NCBI GenBank assembly: GCA_001897615.1
Contig: MKTG01000060.1
Location: forward strand, 13,321-47,405
Direction: 5' to 3'
Length of the DNA stretch: 34,085 nucleotides
Source: Burkholderiales bacterium 68-10
GTDB taxonomy: Bacteria; Pseudomonadota; Gammaproteobacteria; Burkholderiales; Burkholderiaceae_C
This document shows positions 8,590-15,202 of this stretch, in pieces. Numbering within the stretch: position 1 is the first letter of the stretch; the number at the start of each line of letters is the position of its first letter. A program made the translations under genes and the position numbers. The notes below the pieces were generated by a model that did not search any database, had not been told where the DNA came from, and saw only the letters and a list, made by a program, of their open reading frames with translations.

Positions 8590-8739
8590 TCAGTGTCCGC
8601 TGGGTGTTCCCCAGGCGTTTTTGATCCAGTCGCGCAGCGCTGGGACGTTGGAAATGATGGCGGCGGCGAGGATCGCGCCACCCAGAACGATGATGGTTTC
8701 GCGGGCCAGCTCGGGCGCGGTCGGTATCCAGGATTTCAC
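8590..8739 (-). CDS. Small membrane protein (49 aa), GTG start
   Basis: This gene is below the ORF-track cutoff. The GTG start at 8739 overlaps the TGA of the upstream gene as GTGA. The product begins MKSWIPTAPELARETI, has one hydrophobic span (IIVLGGAILAAAIIS) and ends RDWIKNAWGTPSGH. A single span with a short N-terminal amphipathic part would suit a lysis accessory or inner-membrane virion protein. No family is recognised. Confidence 0.6.
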   Translation of the reverse strand: MKSWIPTAPELARETIIVLGGAILAAAIISNVPALRDWIKNAWGTPSGH

Positions 8740-8897
8740 GCCCGCCCCTCCTTCAGCCCGGGCAGGATGTAGCCGGCTTGCACCAGCAGCATGCGAACCT
8801 CAGTTTCGAGCCGCGTCAGGCGCGATTGATAGGACAGCAGGCCACCGACCACCGGAATCAGCAGCACATTCAGCCATGGCAGCAGATCGGCAATCAT
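8736..8897 (-). CDS. Small membrane protein (53 aa)
   Basis: The start MIADLLPWLN at 8897 sits in an ATGA overlap with the upstream gene; the longer ORF to 9299 is a frame artefact over that gene. It has one membrane span (LPWLNVLLIPVVGGLLSY), then a short helical part (SRLTRLETEVRMLLVQ) and a basic end. The arrangement resembles spanin-like or holin-accessory proteins found in lysis cassettes, but no residue is diagnostic. Confidence 0.65.
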   Translation of the reverse strand: MIADLLPWLNVLLIPVVGGLLSYQSRLTRLETEVRMLLVQAGYILPGLKEGRA

Positions 8898-9136
8898 GCG
8901 GACTCGCCAGCGGCAGGCGTGCCGGCGCTGGCCGGTTGCTCGATGGTCGGCGCGGTATCGGCGATCTGCGCGCTCAGCTTGCCCATCGCCATGCGCAGGA
9001 AGATGCCAACCAGCCCGGTGGCGACGGTCTGCAAGGCGGCGCCGGTTGTCAGTATGCCGTCCGCGTAGCCGGCGCCGGATGCCGCGATGGCGGCGATGGA
9101 TGTCCAGAAGGTTTTGCTTTTCAGGATGTTTTTCAT
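8894..9136 (-). CDS. Holin-like small membrane protein (80 aa)
   Basis: The product begins MKNILKSKTFWTSIAAIAAS and has two weak membrane spans (residues about 11-27 and 36-50: ALQTVATGLVGIFLRMAMG), ending in a polar Ala/Pro/Glu-rich tail. The opening KSKTFWxSI with two short spans is what I recall of many small phage holin-type proteins, so a role in membrane permeabilisation is plausible. The start at 9136 follows the stop of the upstream gene by 14 nt; its own stop overlaps the next start by 4 nt. Confidence 0.7.
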   Translation of the reverse strand: MKNILKSKTFWTSIAAIAASGAGYADGILTTGAALQTVATGLVGIFLRMAMGKLSAQIADTAPTIEQPASAGTPAAGESA

Positions 9137-9150
9137 GGGTGCTCTCGGGG

Positions 9151-9558
9151 TTACCAGGAACCGGACGCGCCGCCGCCTTGGTACGGTCGGACGTCGGGCA
9201 GGTCGTACCATGCCCAGCTGCCTGGCGGTGCCGGCGCGGGCGTGGGTTCGGGGTTGAAAACGTCGTAAAGCCAGCCGCCGAGTGACCATGAATCGTCATC
9301 CGCGATCACGCCTCCCACGGCGTTGACTGACCGATAAACGATGTTCTGATCGCTGGCCGGGTTGAAGGTCGTTCCGGCGTGGTGCCCGACAAAATCCGCC
9401 GCGCCAGAGACGCCGCCGGCGAAGCCATCCCAGGCCGCGCCGGCCACGCCGGCCGCGCCGTCCCAGGCACGGCCAGCGGCGCCGCTCGCGCGGTTGACCA
9501 GGTACAGCGCCAGCAGTGCGGCCGTGCCGGCGAAAATGGCGGCGGTTGCGGGTTTCAT
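9151..9558 (-). CDS. Putative virion membrane protein (135 aa)
   Basis: One N-terminal membrane span (ATAAIFAGTAALLALYLVNR) is followed by a Gly/Ala-rich region with repeated GAAGRAWDGAAGVAGAAWDGF. The end contains NIVYRSVNAVGG and SWSLGGWLYDVFNP, then a Pro-rich tail. The YRSVNAVG...SLGGW.YD pattern is familiar to me from proteins of small prophages, but I cannot assign a function. It overlaps the upstream gene by 4 nt and probably sits in the virion inner membrane. Confidence 0.8.
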   Translation of the reverse strand: MKPATAAIFAGTAALLALYLVNRASGAAGRAWDGAAGVAGAAWDGFAGGVSGAADFVGHHAGTTFNPASDQNIVYRSVNAVGGVIADDDSWSLGGWLYDVFNPEPTPAPAPPGSWAWYDLPDVRPYQGGGASGSW

Positions 9559-10034
9559 TGACCAGGGAACAAATATCCGCCCAGAGTGCCAGGCTTGCCG
9601 GCCGCCTGATCTGCCCAGATGGCCAACAGTTGCTGTCTGCGCTCGGGCGTGTTTGCAATCGGCTCGGATGTGCCGTCAGAAAATGTCCTGATCCCGTCGG
9701 CATCGACACGCGCGGGCTTTGGCGCGCCGCCTCCGCCGGCGCCCCACGTGCCCCACGTGCTGAAGTCGTTCACATGATGGCTCGGATTCAACATGTTGCC
9801 GCCGGTCGTCGCAAGGTTGGGATCGATGGCAGGACCCGAGTTCTTAAGTTCTGCGACGTTGTTCGATGGAAATACAGATTCTCTGCCGCCGGTTCCCCAG
9901 CTGGCAGATCCGCCGGTCTGGAACGGTGCGACGGCCGGCGCGTTCTGCGTGCTGGCGCTGCTGCGCCGCACCAGCAGCCACGCCAGCACGCCGGCGCCGG
10001 CCAGCATGATCAGCTGTTGTCGTTTCGGTGCCAT
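9555..10034 (-). CDS. Putative virion membrane protein (159 aa)
   Basis: The N-terminal span (QQLIMLAGAGVLAWLLVRR) starts the protein. A Gly/Ser/Asn-rich extracytoplasmic region follows, then a more ordered end (RTFSDGTSEPIANTPERRQQ) with LLAIWADQAAGKPGTLGGYL. It belongs to the series of N-anchored small proteins downstream of the capsid gene. No family is recognised. Its stop overlaps the next start by 4 nt. Confidence 0.78.
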   Translation of the reverse strand: MAPKRQQLIMLAGAGVLAWLLVRRSSASTQNAPAVAPFQTGGSASWGTGGRESVFPSNNVAELKNSGPAIDPNLATTGGNMLNPSHHVNDFSTWGTWGAGGGGAPKPARVDADGIRTFSDGTSEPIANTPERRQQLLAIWADQAAGKPGTLGGYLFPGQ

Positions 10035-10040
10035 GCGCGG

Positions 10041-10427
10041 TCAGCCCAGGTACTGCGCGAAGGCCCACGGGTCAACATTATTCGGCGGCGAGAACGCAAC
10101 CGCATCGTTTGCGCTGCTGGCGTACCAGGGTTTGCTGAAGTCGGGCGCTGGCGGGTTCTGAATCGGCCCGACAAACTCAGGGCTCCCTGGGATGTTCCCG
10201 CCCCGCGAGACGTACTCATAACCCGGGCCCGAATACTGGCCTCGCGACGCGCCGCCGAACATGCCCGCGATCCCGCCGGCGATGGCTTGCGCCCATCCGG
10301 CGGCGCTGTTGCCGCCCGGGCGCTGCGATGGCGCCAGCGTGCCCGACACGGGGCGGCGCTGCATCATCCAAAACGCGCCCAGGCCAATGACGCCAAGCAG
10401 AATGATTTTGTCGGTATCTTTGCTCAT
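10041..10427 (-). CDS. Putative virion membrane protein (128 aa)
   Basis: One N-terminal span (KIILLGVIGLGAFWMMQRR) leads into a Gly-rich segment (AGGIAGMFGGASRGQYSGPG) and a Pro/Asn-rich end (PPNNVDPWAFAQYLG). Its topology and composition match the two genes downstream. It lies 4 nt after the transglycosylase gene. Function is unknown; a structural role in a lipid-containing virion is inferred from its place in the operon. Confidence 0.78.
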   Translation of the reverse strand: MSKDTDKIILLGVIGLGAFWMMQRRPVSGTLAPSQRPGGNSAAGWAQAIAGGIAGMFGGASRGQYSGPGYEYVSRGGNIPGSPEFVGPIQNPPAPDFSKPWYASSANDAVAFSPPNNVDPWAFAQYLG

Positions 10428-10431
10428 GATT

Positions 10432-11136
10432 TCATAGCGTGATGGTGCCGCCAGCGTTGACGTAGGCGGCTTGCAGATAGGACATGCTGCGCATGCCCTG
10501 GCCTGAATAATTCGCGCCCGGAAGGGATGCCCACACCTTACGGACCTTGGTCACAGCATCGGTCAGCCTGCCGGATCGCACATCGGCCAGCGCTCCGCGC
10601 TCTCGGATCAGCTCGATGGCGGCTCGGTCCTGCGCGGCAGGCCCGAAGTCGGGCAGCTCGCTGCGCCCCAGCTTCGCCACCAGGGAATCCCAGGTCCGGG
10701 CCAGAATTTGATAGCGGCCTGCTGCCGTGCTGTAGGTGCGTCCGAACGGTACTCGGATGCGCGGATGGTCACGGAAGCTGTCAAAACTGCCGTATCCAAA
10801 GAGGGTGCGATACCCATCATCGGGCTGGCCGGCCGTGCCCTCGGCAGCGGCGATCATGTCCAGGAACGCCCGGGCATTGATGTCTCCCTGAGCTGGCGAT
10901 GATGTGTCTCTGCGGTAGGTGGTAGGGTTCAGAATCACAGCGGCAGAATCGAATGGATCAGGCATTTGCGACGGCTCTCCGCCCCAGCTCACCAGGTCAG
11001 CGAAGGCTGTCACCACGTCGCCGGGCGCCGGCAGATATTCGCCGCCGTCGCCGTCGCCAGCTGGCGCCATCTCGCGCGCCATCTCGCGCGCGATCAGCAC
11101 GGACACGGCGGCGGCGGCGATCAAATATGCATTCAC
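10432..11136 (-). CDS. Membrane-anchored lambda-R-type lytic transglycosylase
   Basis: Peptidoglycan-degrading enzyme of the lambda endolysin family (GH104). Residues 89-234 align with lambda R by eye: FLDMIAAAEGT carries the catalytic Glu99, then SFRDHPRIRVPF, STAAGRYQILARTWD, QDRAAIELIRERGAL, VRKVWASLPGANY and the end YVNAGGT. Unlike lambda R, it has an N-terminal hydrophobic anchor (residues 1-16) and an acidic, low-complexity linker to about residue 85. Lying within the structural genes, it is more likely a virion-associated enzyme for entry than a free endolysin, although it may serve both. Confidence 0.9.
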   Translation of the reverse strand: MNAYLIAAAAVSVLIAREMAREMAPAGDGDGGEYLPAPGDVVTAFADLVSWGGEPSQMPDPFDSAAVILNPTTYRRDTSSPAQGDINARAFLDMIAAAEGTAGQPDDGYRTLFGYGSFDSFRDHPRIRVPFGRTYSTAAGRYQILARTWDSLVAKLGRSELPDFGPAAQDRAAIELIRERGALADVRSGRLTDAVTKVRKVWASLPGANYSGQGMRSMSYLQAAYVNAGGTITL

Positions 11137-11468
11137 GGGGCGAACACCTCAAAATGGCATTCATCGATAAACGTGGTCACATACGATGAGCCTGATTTTG
11201 ACCAGGTTTTCAATTGAAAAGAACTTGCGGTTTTTCCGACAACCCGAACTTCATAATCAAAAAATTCGTCGTTTATCAGCTTGATCACATAATGATCTTT
11301 GGTTGGAAGCGCGACAGACAAATTGACTGTGAGTACCCCAGACGAATATGAGGTTGACGCGATCCCGGAGGACGCAATGATTGACCCGTCCCCTTTGGCC
11401 AGGCCCCACGCAACAGGCCGGAGTCCCTGCGGTCCATTCGATACAGCGCCTTGTGAAATCATCGTCAT
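11133..11468 (-). CDS. Putative minor structural protein, beta-rich (111 aa)
   Basis: Short soluble protein without a signal or membrane span, rich in Ser, Val and Thr in beta-strand-like alternation (TSYSSGVLTVNLSVALPTKD, SSFQLKTWSKSGSSYVTTF). Such sequences occur in vertex, fibre or receptor-binding domains. It overlaps both neighbours (4 nt with the transglycosylase, 1 nt with the 189-aa gene). Codon use looks a little more AT-rich than the neighbours, which is typical of fast-evolving host-range genes. Function is inferred only from position and composition. Confidence 0.72.
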   Translation of the reverse strand: MTMISQGAVSNGPQGLRPVAWGLAKGDGSIIASSGIASTSYSSGVLTVNLSVALPTKDHYVIKLINDEFFDYEVRVVGKTASSFQLKTWSKSGSSYVTTFIDECHFEVFAP

Positions 11469-12037
11469 CAGCCCTCGACAGCCACGACGTTGGCATTACT
11501 CTCCACATCGCCGATTGCGTTGATCTGCTGCGTCGTGACCACGCCGGAACCCAGCTCGAACGCGCCGCCGGGTATGATCTTTACGCAGCCAGTCAGCGCA
11601 GCAGCCGCGCCGAAGTTGATGAAAACGGACGCACTCGGATGGTTGTTCTGGATAAGCAGGTATTCACGACTCGCGTTTGCGGCCACCAGTTGAGCACTGG
11701 CATTCGTCACGGTCTTTGCCGCAGACACAAAAGCCGCTGTCCTGGCCGGCACGGTGTCATTCACGGCCAGCACGCCGGACATTCCGTCGATGAAATTGCG
11801 ATCCCCGATCAGAACCTCGACCGTGTTCGGTGATGCCGTGCCGTTGATCAGTTCGAGATACTCGAACGGCGTGTTTTCCAGGCCCTGACCGGCCACCAGG
11901 CCAGAAAGCCGGCCCCAGGTTGACCGCACGGACACAATGCCGCTCGCCTGAAGAACCTTGAAGTATTCGCCGGCCACGCGAAGCACGTGCGTGCCGTTGG
12001 CCGGCAAGTTGATGCTGTAAATGTTGGTCGGTTTCAT
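11468..12037 (-). CDS. Putative minor structural / vertex protein (189 aa)
   Basis: Soluble beta-rich protein beginning MKPTNIYSINLPANGTHVLR. It has two parts that look like small jelly-roll or adhesion units: ANGTHVLRVAGEYFKVLQAS near the start and SREYLLIQNNHPSASVFINF near residue 125. The second motif recurs in phage proteins of unknown function. Its place just upstream of the 111-aa protein suggests that the pair builds a spike or vertex. The start overlaps the upstream stop by 4 nt. Confidence 0.75.
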   Translation of the reverse strand: MKPTNIYSINLPANGTHVLRVAGEYFKVLQASGIVSVRSTWGRLSGLVAGQGLENTPFEYLELINGTASPNTVEVLIGDRNFIDGMSGVLAVNDTVPARTAAFVSAAKTVTNASAQLVAANASREYLLIQNNHPSASVFINFGAAAALTGCVKIIPGGAFELGSGVVTTQQINAIGDVESNANVVAVEG

Positions 12038-12546
12038 TTCTGCACTGCCATCAATGCCACGGCGCCCATTGCTGCCACGGCCAGCATGATCATGGTGTCG
12101 GTCTTTGCCCCGCGTCCCTTCGCATCCGCGTAGGCGGTCGCCACCATGTTGCCGGCGCCGGCGATTGCGTCATAAGCCTGACCGAACGTGCGCCCGCTCA
12201 GCGCGAAGGCGGCGCCAATCGTGTCGGCGTTGGAATCCAGCGCCATGCGCGCGGCCGCCAGCGTTGACTGTTGCGCGGCGATCGATGTAGACATCGCCGA
12301 TTCTGAAACGTTCGCCAGTGATTGAAGCGCGGCTCTCGTTGATGCGTTATTCGCGTTCAACGCCTCCGCTCCGAAGTCCAGCACGCGGCCGGTCACGTCG
12401 CGCCCGAAGCCCCAGGCGCCGCCGTCCAGCACGTTGGACACAATGGTGACGTTGGATTGCTCGGCACTGACGCCGCCCTGACCGATAACGCGGCGGTTGT
12501 CGGTCTGGTGCGCAGTGGTGTTGCTCTCGTTGCTGGTGTCAGACAT
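12034..12546 (-). CDS. Putative virion membrane protein with C-terminal anchor (170 aa)
   Basis: I chose the ATG at 12546 (MSDTSNESN), 25 codons inside the ORF track, because it overlaps the upstream stop by 8 nt and an AGG lies just before it. The middle is a long Ala/Asn-rich helical region (NNASTRAALQSLANVSESAM, then STSIAAQQSTLAAARMALDS), likely coiled coil. The C-terminal span is MIMLAVAAMGAVALMAVQK. It may link capsid and inner membrane. The N-terminus is oddly like that of the antitoxin at 8374. Confidence 0.75.
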   Translation of the reverse strand: MSDTSNESNTTAHQTDNRRVIGQGGVSAEQSNVTIVSNVLDGGAWGFGRDVTGRVLDFGAEALNANNASTRAALQSLANVSESAMSTSIAAQQSTLAAARMALDSNADTIGAAFALSGRTFGQAYDAIAGAGNMVATAYADAKGRGAKTDTMIMLAVAAMGAVALMAVQK

Positions 12547-12928
12547 GGTTAACCTGGCCGACCATGACAACGCCAGTAGTGCGCCAGCCGGCGCGCATGC
12601 AGGCGCGCGCCACGTGGTCACGCCGCGTCATCATTGTCATGTAGTTGATGCCGTGCAGCATGGCGAATCGCCGCAGCGCATCCAGTGCCGGCGCGGATTC
12701 GATTCGTTCGCCGTCGCTCACCAGGCCCACCACGTCCAGGCGGTTGCCCAGCGGCAGCGCCACGCCCTTGACGGCCAGCAGCGCGCGCTGATCGCCGCGC
12801 CGGTATTCCAGCAGCGTGGAATCGCTCAGCACGCGCTCAGGCGTCACCAGCGGCGCCATGGGCGAAGCCTCAACGGATGGCGCGAACGCGGCCACGTGCT
12901 CGGGTGTCCAGTTGATGGCTTGCATCAT
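12539..12928 (-). CDS. Soluble protein with GNAT-like end (129 aa)
   Basis: Starts at ATGATG, whose TGA is the stop of the upstream gene; the first ATG (12928) is used. The C-terminal half (DALRRFAMLHGINYMTMMTR followed by ARACMRAGWRTTGVVM) resembles the end of GNAT acetyltransferase folds. The acetyl-CoA-binding loop (R/Q-x-x-G-x-G/A) is not evident, so enzymatic activity is doubtful. It could be a repurposed structural or assembly protein. It sits between membrane-protein genes in the virion operon. Confidence 0.72.
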   Translation of the reverse strand: MMQAINWTPEHVAAFAPSVEASPMAPLVTPERVLSDSTLLEYRRGDQRALLAVKGVALPLGNRLDVVGLVSDGERIESAPALDALRRFAMLHGINYMTMMTRRDHVARACMRAGWRTTGVVMVGQVNHV

Positions 12929-13152
12929 TTTTTGATCACCAGCCACGCCACCACGCCGGCGGCGATCAGCAGCCAGTTGACGCCACTCGCCGACGTTTGC
13001 AGGCTCGTGCCTGATCCGGCGAGGTTAACGTTCCAGTCACCGGCGCCGGATGCACCCCAGCTCGTACCACCGAAGTCCTGCGCCATGGTGGCCGGCGCGC
13101 CGATGCTCAGCGGCGGAAGGCTTGGCAGTCCCAGTGCGGCGAGCGGGTTCAC
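12925..13152 (-). CDS. Small virion membrane protein, C-terminal anchor (75 aa)
   Basis: Gly/Ser/Asn-rich ectodomain (AQDFGGTSWGASGAGDWNVN) and a C-terminal span (VNWLLIAAGVVAWLVIKK) ending in two lysines, giving N-out/C-in topology if inserted in the inner membrane. It overlaps the upstream gene by 4 nt. Together with the next gene it follows the capsid protein, the position where PM2-like viruses encode their membrane-associated proteins. Confidence 0.75.
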   Translation of the reverse strand: MNPLAALGLPSLPPLSIGAPATMAQDFGGTSWGASGAGDWNVNLAGSGTSLQTSASGVNWLLIAAGVVAWLVIKK

Positions 13153-13427
13153 TTGCTCAGCACGAAGTAAGCGGCAGCGCCCAGCGCCATCAACACCATG
13201 GCGGGCGAGATGTACAGGCCACCGTTATTTGTGGTCGAGAACGGCCGGCCTTCCATGCCGACGCCGGTCGGCCCGATCACTTGATAGCGGCCGGGCACAT
13301 TAAAGGCGTAGGGGTCGGCGCCGTACAGGCTCTGATCGGCCGTCAGTGCGCCTTGCAGCGCGCCGACGAACATCCTGAACGGCCTCAGGTCATCCTGCGA
13401 GCGTGCGAATGCAACATCGTCGCCCAT
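13149..13427 (-). CDS. Small virion membrane protein, C-terminal anchor (92 aa)
   Basis: Starts 2 nt after the capsid gene. The first ~65 residues are polar (GALQGALTADQSLYGADPYA and NVPGRYQVIGPTGVGMEGRP). A C-terminal span follows (SPAMVLMALGAAAYFVLSK). Its place right after the major capsid protein and its single anchor suggest a protein linking the capsid shell to the inner membrane. No family is recognised. Confidence 0.75.
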   Translation of the reverse strand: MGDDVAFARSQDDLRPFRMFVGALQGALTADQSLYGADPYAFNVPGRYQVIGPTGVGMEGRPFSTTNNGGLYISPAMVLMALGAAAYFVLSK

Positions 13428-13429
13428 GA

Positions 13430-14269
13430 TCAGTAGGCCGCGATGGGAAGCAGCTCGTCAGTCTCGATGGTCACCGTTTCACCGGCACTGAAAGTGCCGT
13501 AGACCTGCGCGGATCGCACACCGGACACTGGCCGGGTGTCCCAGGTGCGTCCGGTCAGCTGGCCGTCCTGGCACGGATCGAAGACAAACAGGTTCGCCTG
13601 CGGAACGCGGCCGTTGTCCTTTTGCGCGGCCTCGTTCTGCGCCTTGGTCAGCTCGTGCTCGGTCACACCCTCGCGCATCGTCTTGATGGCGTTCATGTTG
13701 GCCGAGTAGATGAAAATGCGGCGGAAGTTTGAGCCTCCACCGGCGGGATCGATGTGCGGGATCGGAAGCGCGAACGTCCCGGCCGCACCGACAACCACCG
13801 TCGCAGCGTGGCGGCGCGCAATCAGCGGCCGGATGCCGGCCTCTGCCGGGTCATTCGTGGGCGGCGACACGTCAACGAAGCCGCCCAGAGTCGGCGCCGT
13901 CGCGCCGGAAATGGTCACCTCGATGCGCGCCGACGTCACGCCGCTTCCGGCGCTCAGGTCGATGCTGCCGACCTGCCGCGCGTTGACCGTCACGGCCTTG
14001 CGGTCCATAAAATCGATCTTGAGCTTTGTCGAGTCAGTTGCGCCACCGAGGAATGTATTCGATGCCACCAGGCGCGATCCGCTTGACTCCCATACGACCT
14101 TGCCATTCAGCTTCAGCTGGATCGACGTGATATGCGACGGCGTGAACGTGCCTCCGAGGTCGAGCGTGATTTTCTCGACCACCGTGCCGAGGAACTTGTT
14201 CATGTCGCCGACAGCCACACCGCTGGCAACCACGTTCGAAAACGGATCAAGGATGATCTGCTTATTCAT
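13430..14269 (-). CDS. Double jelly-roll major capsid protein, PM2 P2-like
   Basis: Predicted capsomer protein of a tailless icosahedral, membrane-containing phage. The 279 residues match the size of PM2 P2 (269 aa). The N-terminal stretch TFTPSHITSIQLKLNGKVVW lines up by memory with PM2 P2 GVTPSQIKNVRVELDGRLL, and the arrangement of strands around it also fits. The two halves (about 1-140 and 150-279) each look like one beta-barrel; the second holds FRRIFIYSANMNAIKTMREG. A GGGGGA ribosome site lies before the ATG. Gene order (packaging ATPase upstream, small membrane proteins downstream) supports the call. The alignment was done by eye, without a structure prediction. Confidence 0.85.
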   Translation of the reverse strand: MNKQIILDPFSNVVASGVAVGDMNKFLGTVVEKITLDLGGTFTPSHITSIQLKLNGKVVWESSGSRLVASNTFLGGATDSTKLKIDFMDRKAVTVNARQVGSIDLSAGSGVTSARIEVTISGATAPTLGGFVDVSPPTNDPAEAGIRPLIARRHAATVVVGAAGTFALPIPHIDPAGGGSNFRRIFIYSANMNAIKTMREGVTEHELTKAQNEAAQKDNGRVPQANLFVFDPCQDGQLTGRTWDTRPVSGVRSAQVYGTFSAGETVTIETDELLPIAAY

Positions 14270-14283
14270 GCTTTCCCCCGGGA

Positions 14284-14448
14284 TCAGGCCAGCGCGTCAG
14301 ACAGGTACGGAACCTGACGGCCGATGATCACGCCGGCGCAGCCCAGCGCCATGGCCTTGACCGCCGAATTGCTGGCGAACTTGTAACCGGCGTAGCAGAT
14401 ACCCAAGCCGATGGCCAGCTTGGTGAGTTGCGAAGTTGTGAGGTTCAT
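14284..14448 (-). CDS. Small membrane protein (54 aa) before the capsid gene
   Basis: I chose the ATG at 14448 (MNLTTSQLTKLAIGLGICYA). The longer ORF start at 14514 adds a basic stretch with no support. Two short hydrophobic segments (KLAIGLGICYAGYKFAS and VKAMALGCAGVIIG) predict a hairpin membrane protein. It lies between the packaging ATPase and the capsid gene, 14 nt before the latter, and is probably a virion membrane component or packaging-vertex protein. Confidence 0.68.
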   Translation of the reverse strand: MNLTTSQLTKLAIGLGICYAGYKFASNSAVKAMALGCAGVIIGRQVPYLSDALA

Positions 14449-14524
14449 TTGGATTTCGTTGATGGTTGAAGCGAACGGATGCCGCCACGTTGAACCAGGT
14501 CGGCGTTTATGCAAAATCAGCCGC

Positions 14525-15202
14525 CTATGCTGGCGCGCCTACGGTCGGTTTTCGAGGTCTGCGTTTTTTTTCAAAATCGAGCGTGCCACGTTGCACGCCC
14601 GCAACGCTGGCTTGCTTTTCGATCCATGCGAGGTCGGGCAGATTGGTGATTTCGGCCGGATCGATGCCCCACATCCTGGCGAACATGCGCGCGTCCTCGG
14701 CATAGGCCAGCCGGCCCGTGTGGATCACGTCGCAATTGCTCAGGAACGACTTGTCGACCTCGGTAGGCCGCTGGCCGGCGGCGATGATCGACAGCCATTT
14801 CGTCCCGCCGTCGTAGTCGCGCCCGACGTTCACGCATCGGCGCCACGCGGGCGGCGCTCGGTTGGCCCGGGTCACCTCGGGCAGCTCGTCAACAAACATC
14901 GTCAGGCAGCCGGCCGCCCACGCCACGCGACAAAACGCCTCGAACTGCTGGTGAACGTCGCGCCCTTGATCGACCAGCCACCTGGCGCGGAACGCCGGCC
15001 GGCCGCACGCGGACACGAAGGCGCGCCAATCGGCATAGGGCGTGCCCACGTCGCGCAGGCTCGCATCGTGCTTGAAGTCCCACACCATCAAGCGCGGCGG
15101 CGCCGCGCTCGCCAGCTGCTGCCGTATCCATGCCGTCTTTCCGGTGCCGCGCGCGCCGAACGCGGCCACCGTCAGCGCCTTAGCCGACACGGTAAACGCC
15201 AT
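14525..15202 (-). CDS. FtsK/HerA-type genome-packaging ATPase (PM2 P9-like)
   Basis: Predicted motor that drives viral DNA into the preformed capsid. The 225-residue protein has Walker A GARGTGKT at residues 16-23, Walker B LTMFVDEL around 100-107 and a downstream IIAAGQRPTEVDKSFLSNCD motif, as in A32-like packaging ATPases of double jelly-roll viruses. The end is very basic (FEKKRRPRKP). Zot-like assembly ATPases of filamentous phages share the P-loop fold, but the neighbouring double jelly-roll capsid gene argues for packaging. The start overlaps the upstream gene by 23 nt. Confidence 0.87.
   Translation of the reverse strand: MAFTVSAKALTVAAFGARGTGKTAWIRQQLASAAPPRLMVWDFKHDASLRDVGTPYADWRAFVSACGRPAFRARWLVDQGRDVHQQFEAFCRVAWAAGCLTMFVDELPEVTRANRAPPAWRRCVNVGRDYDGGTKWLSIIAAGQRPTEVDKSFLSNCDVIHTGRLAYAEDARMFARMWGIDPAEITNLPDLAWIEKQASVAGVQRGTLDFEKKRRPRKPTVGAPA

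Noticed and set aside
8427-8681. 84-aa minus-strand ORF over the end of the virion operon
   Set aside because: It crosses the 22-aa and 49-aa genes out of frame; those have a ribosome site or a coupled start and better composition.
14525-15202. Zot-like filamentous phage protein
   Set aside because: The P-loop fold alone would allow this, and Xer integration is common in filamentous phages. However, no pVIII/pIII-like genes or HUH replication gene are seen, and a double jelly-roll capsid gene is next to it.
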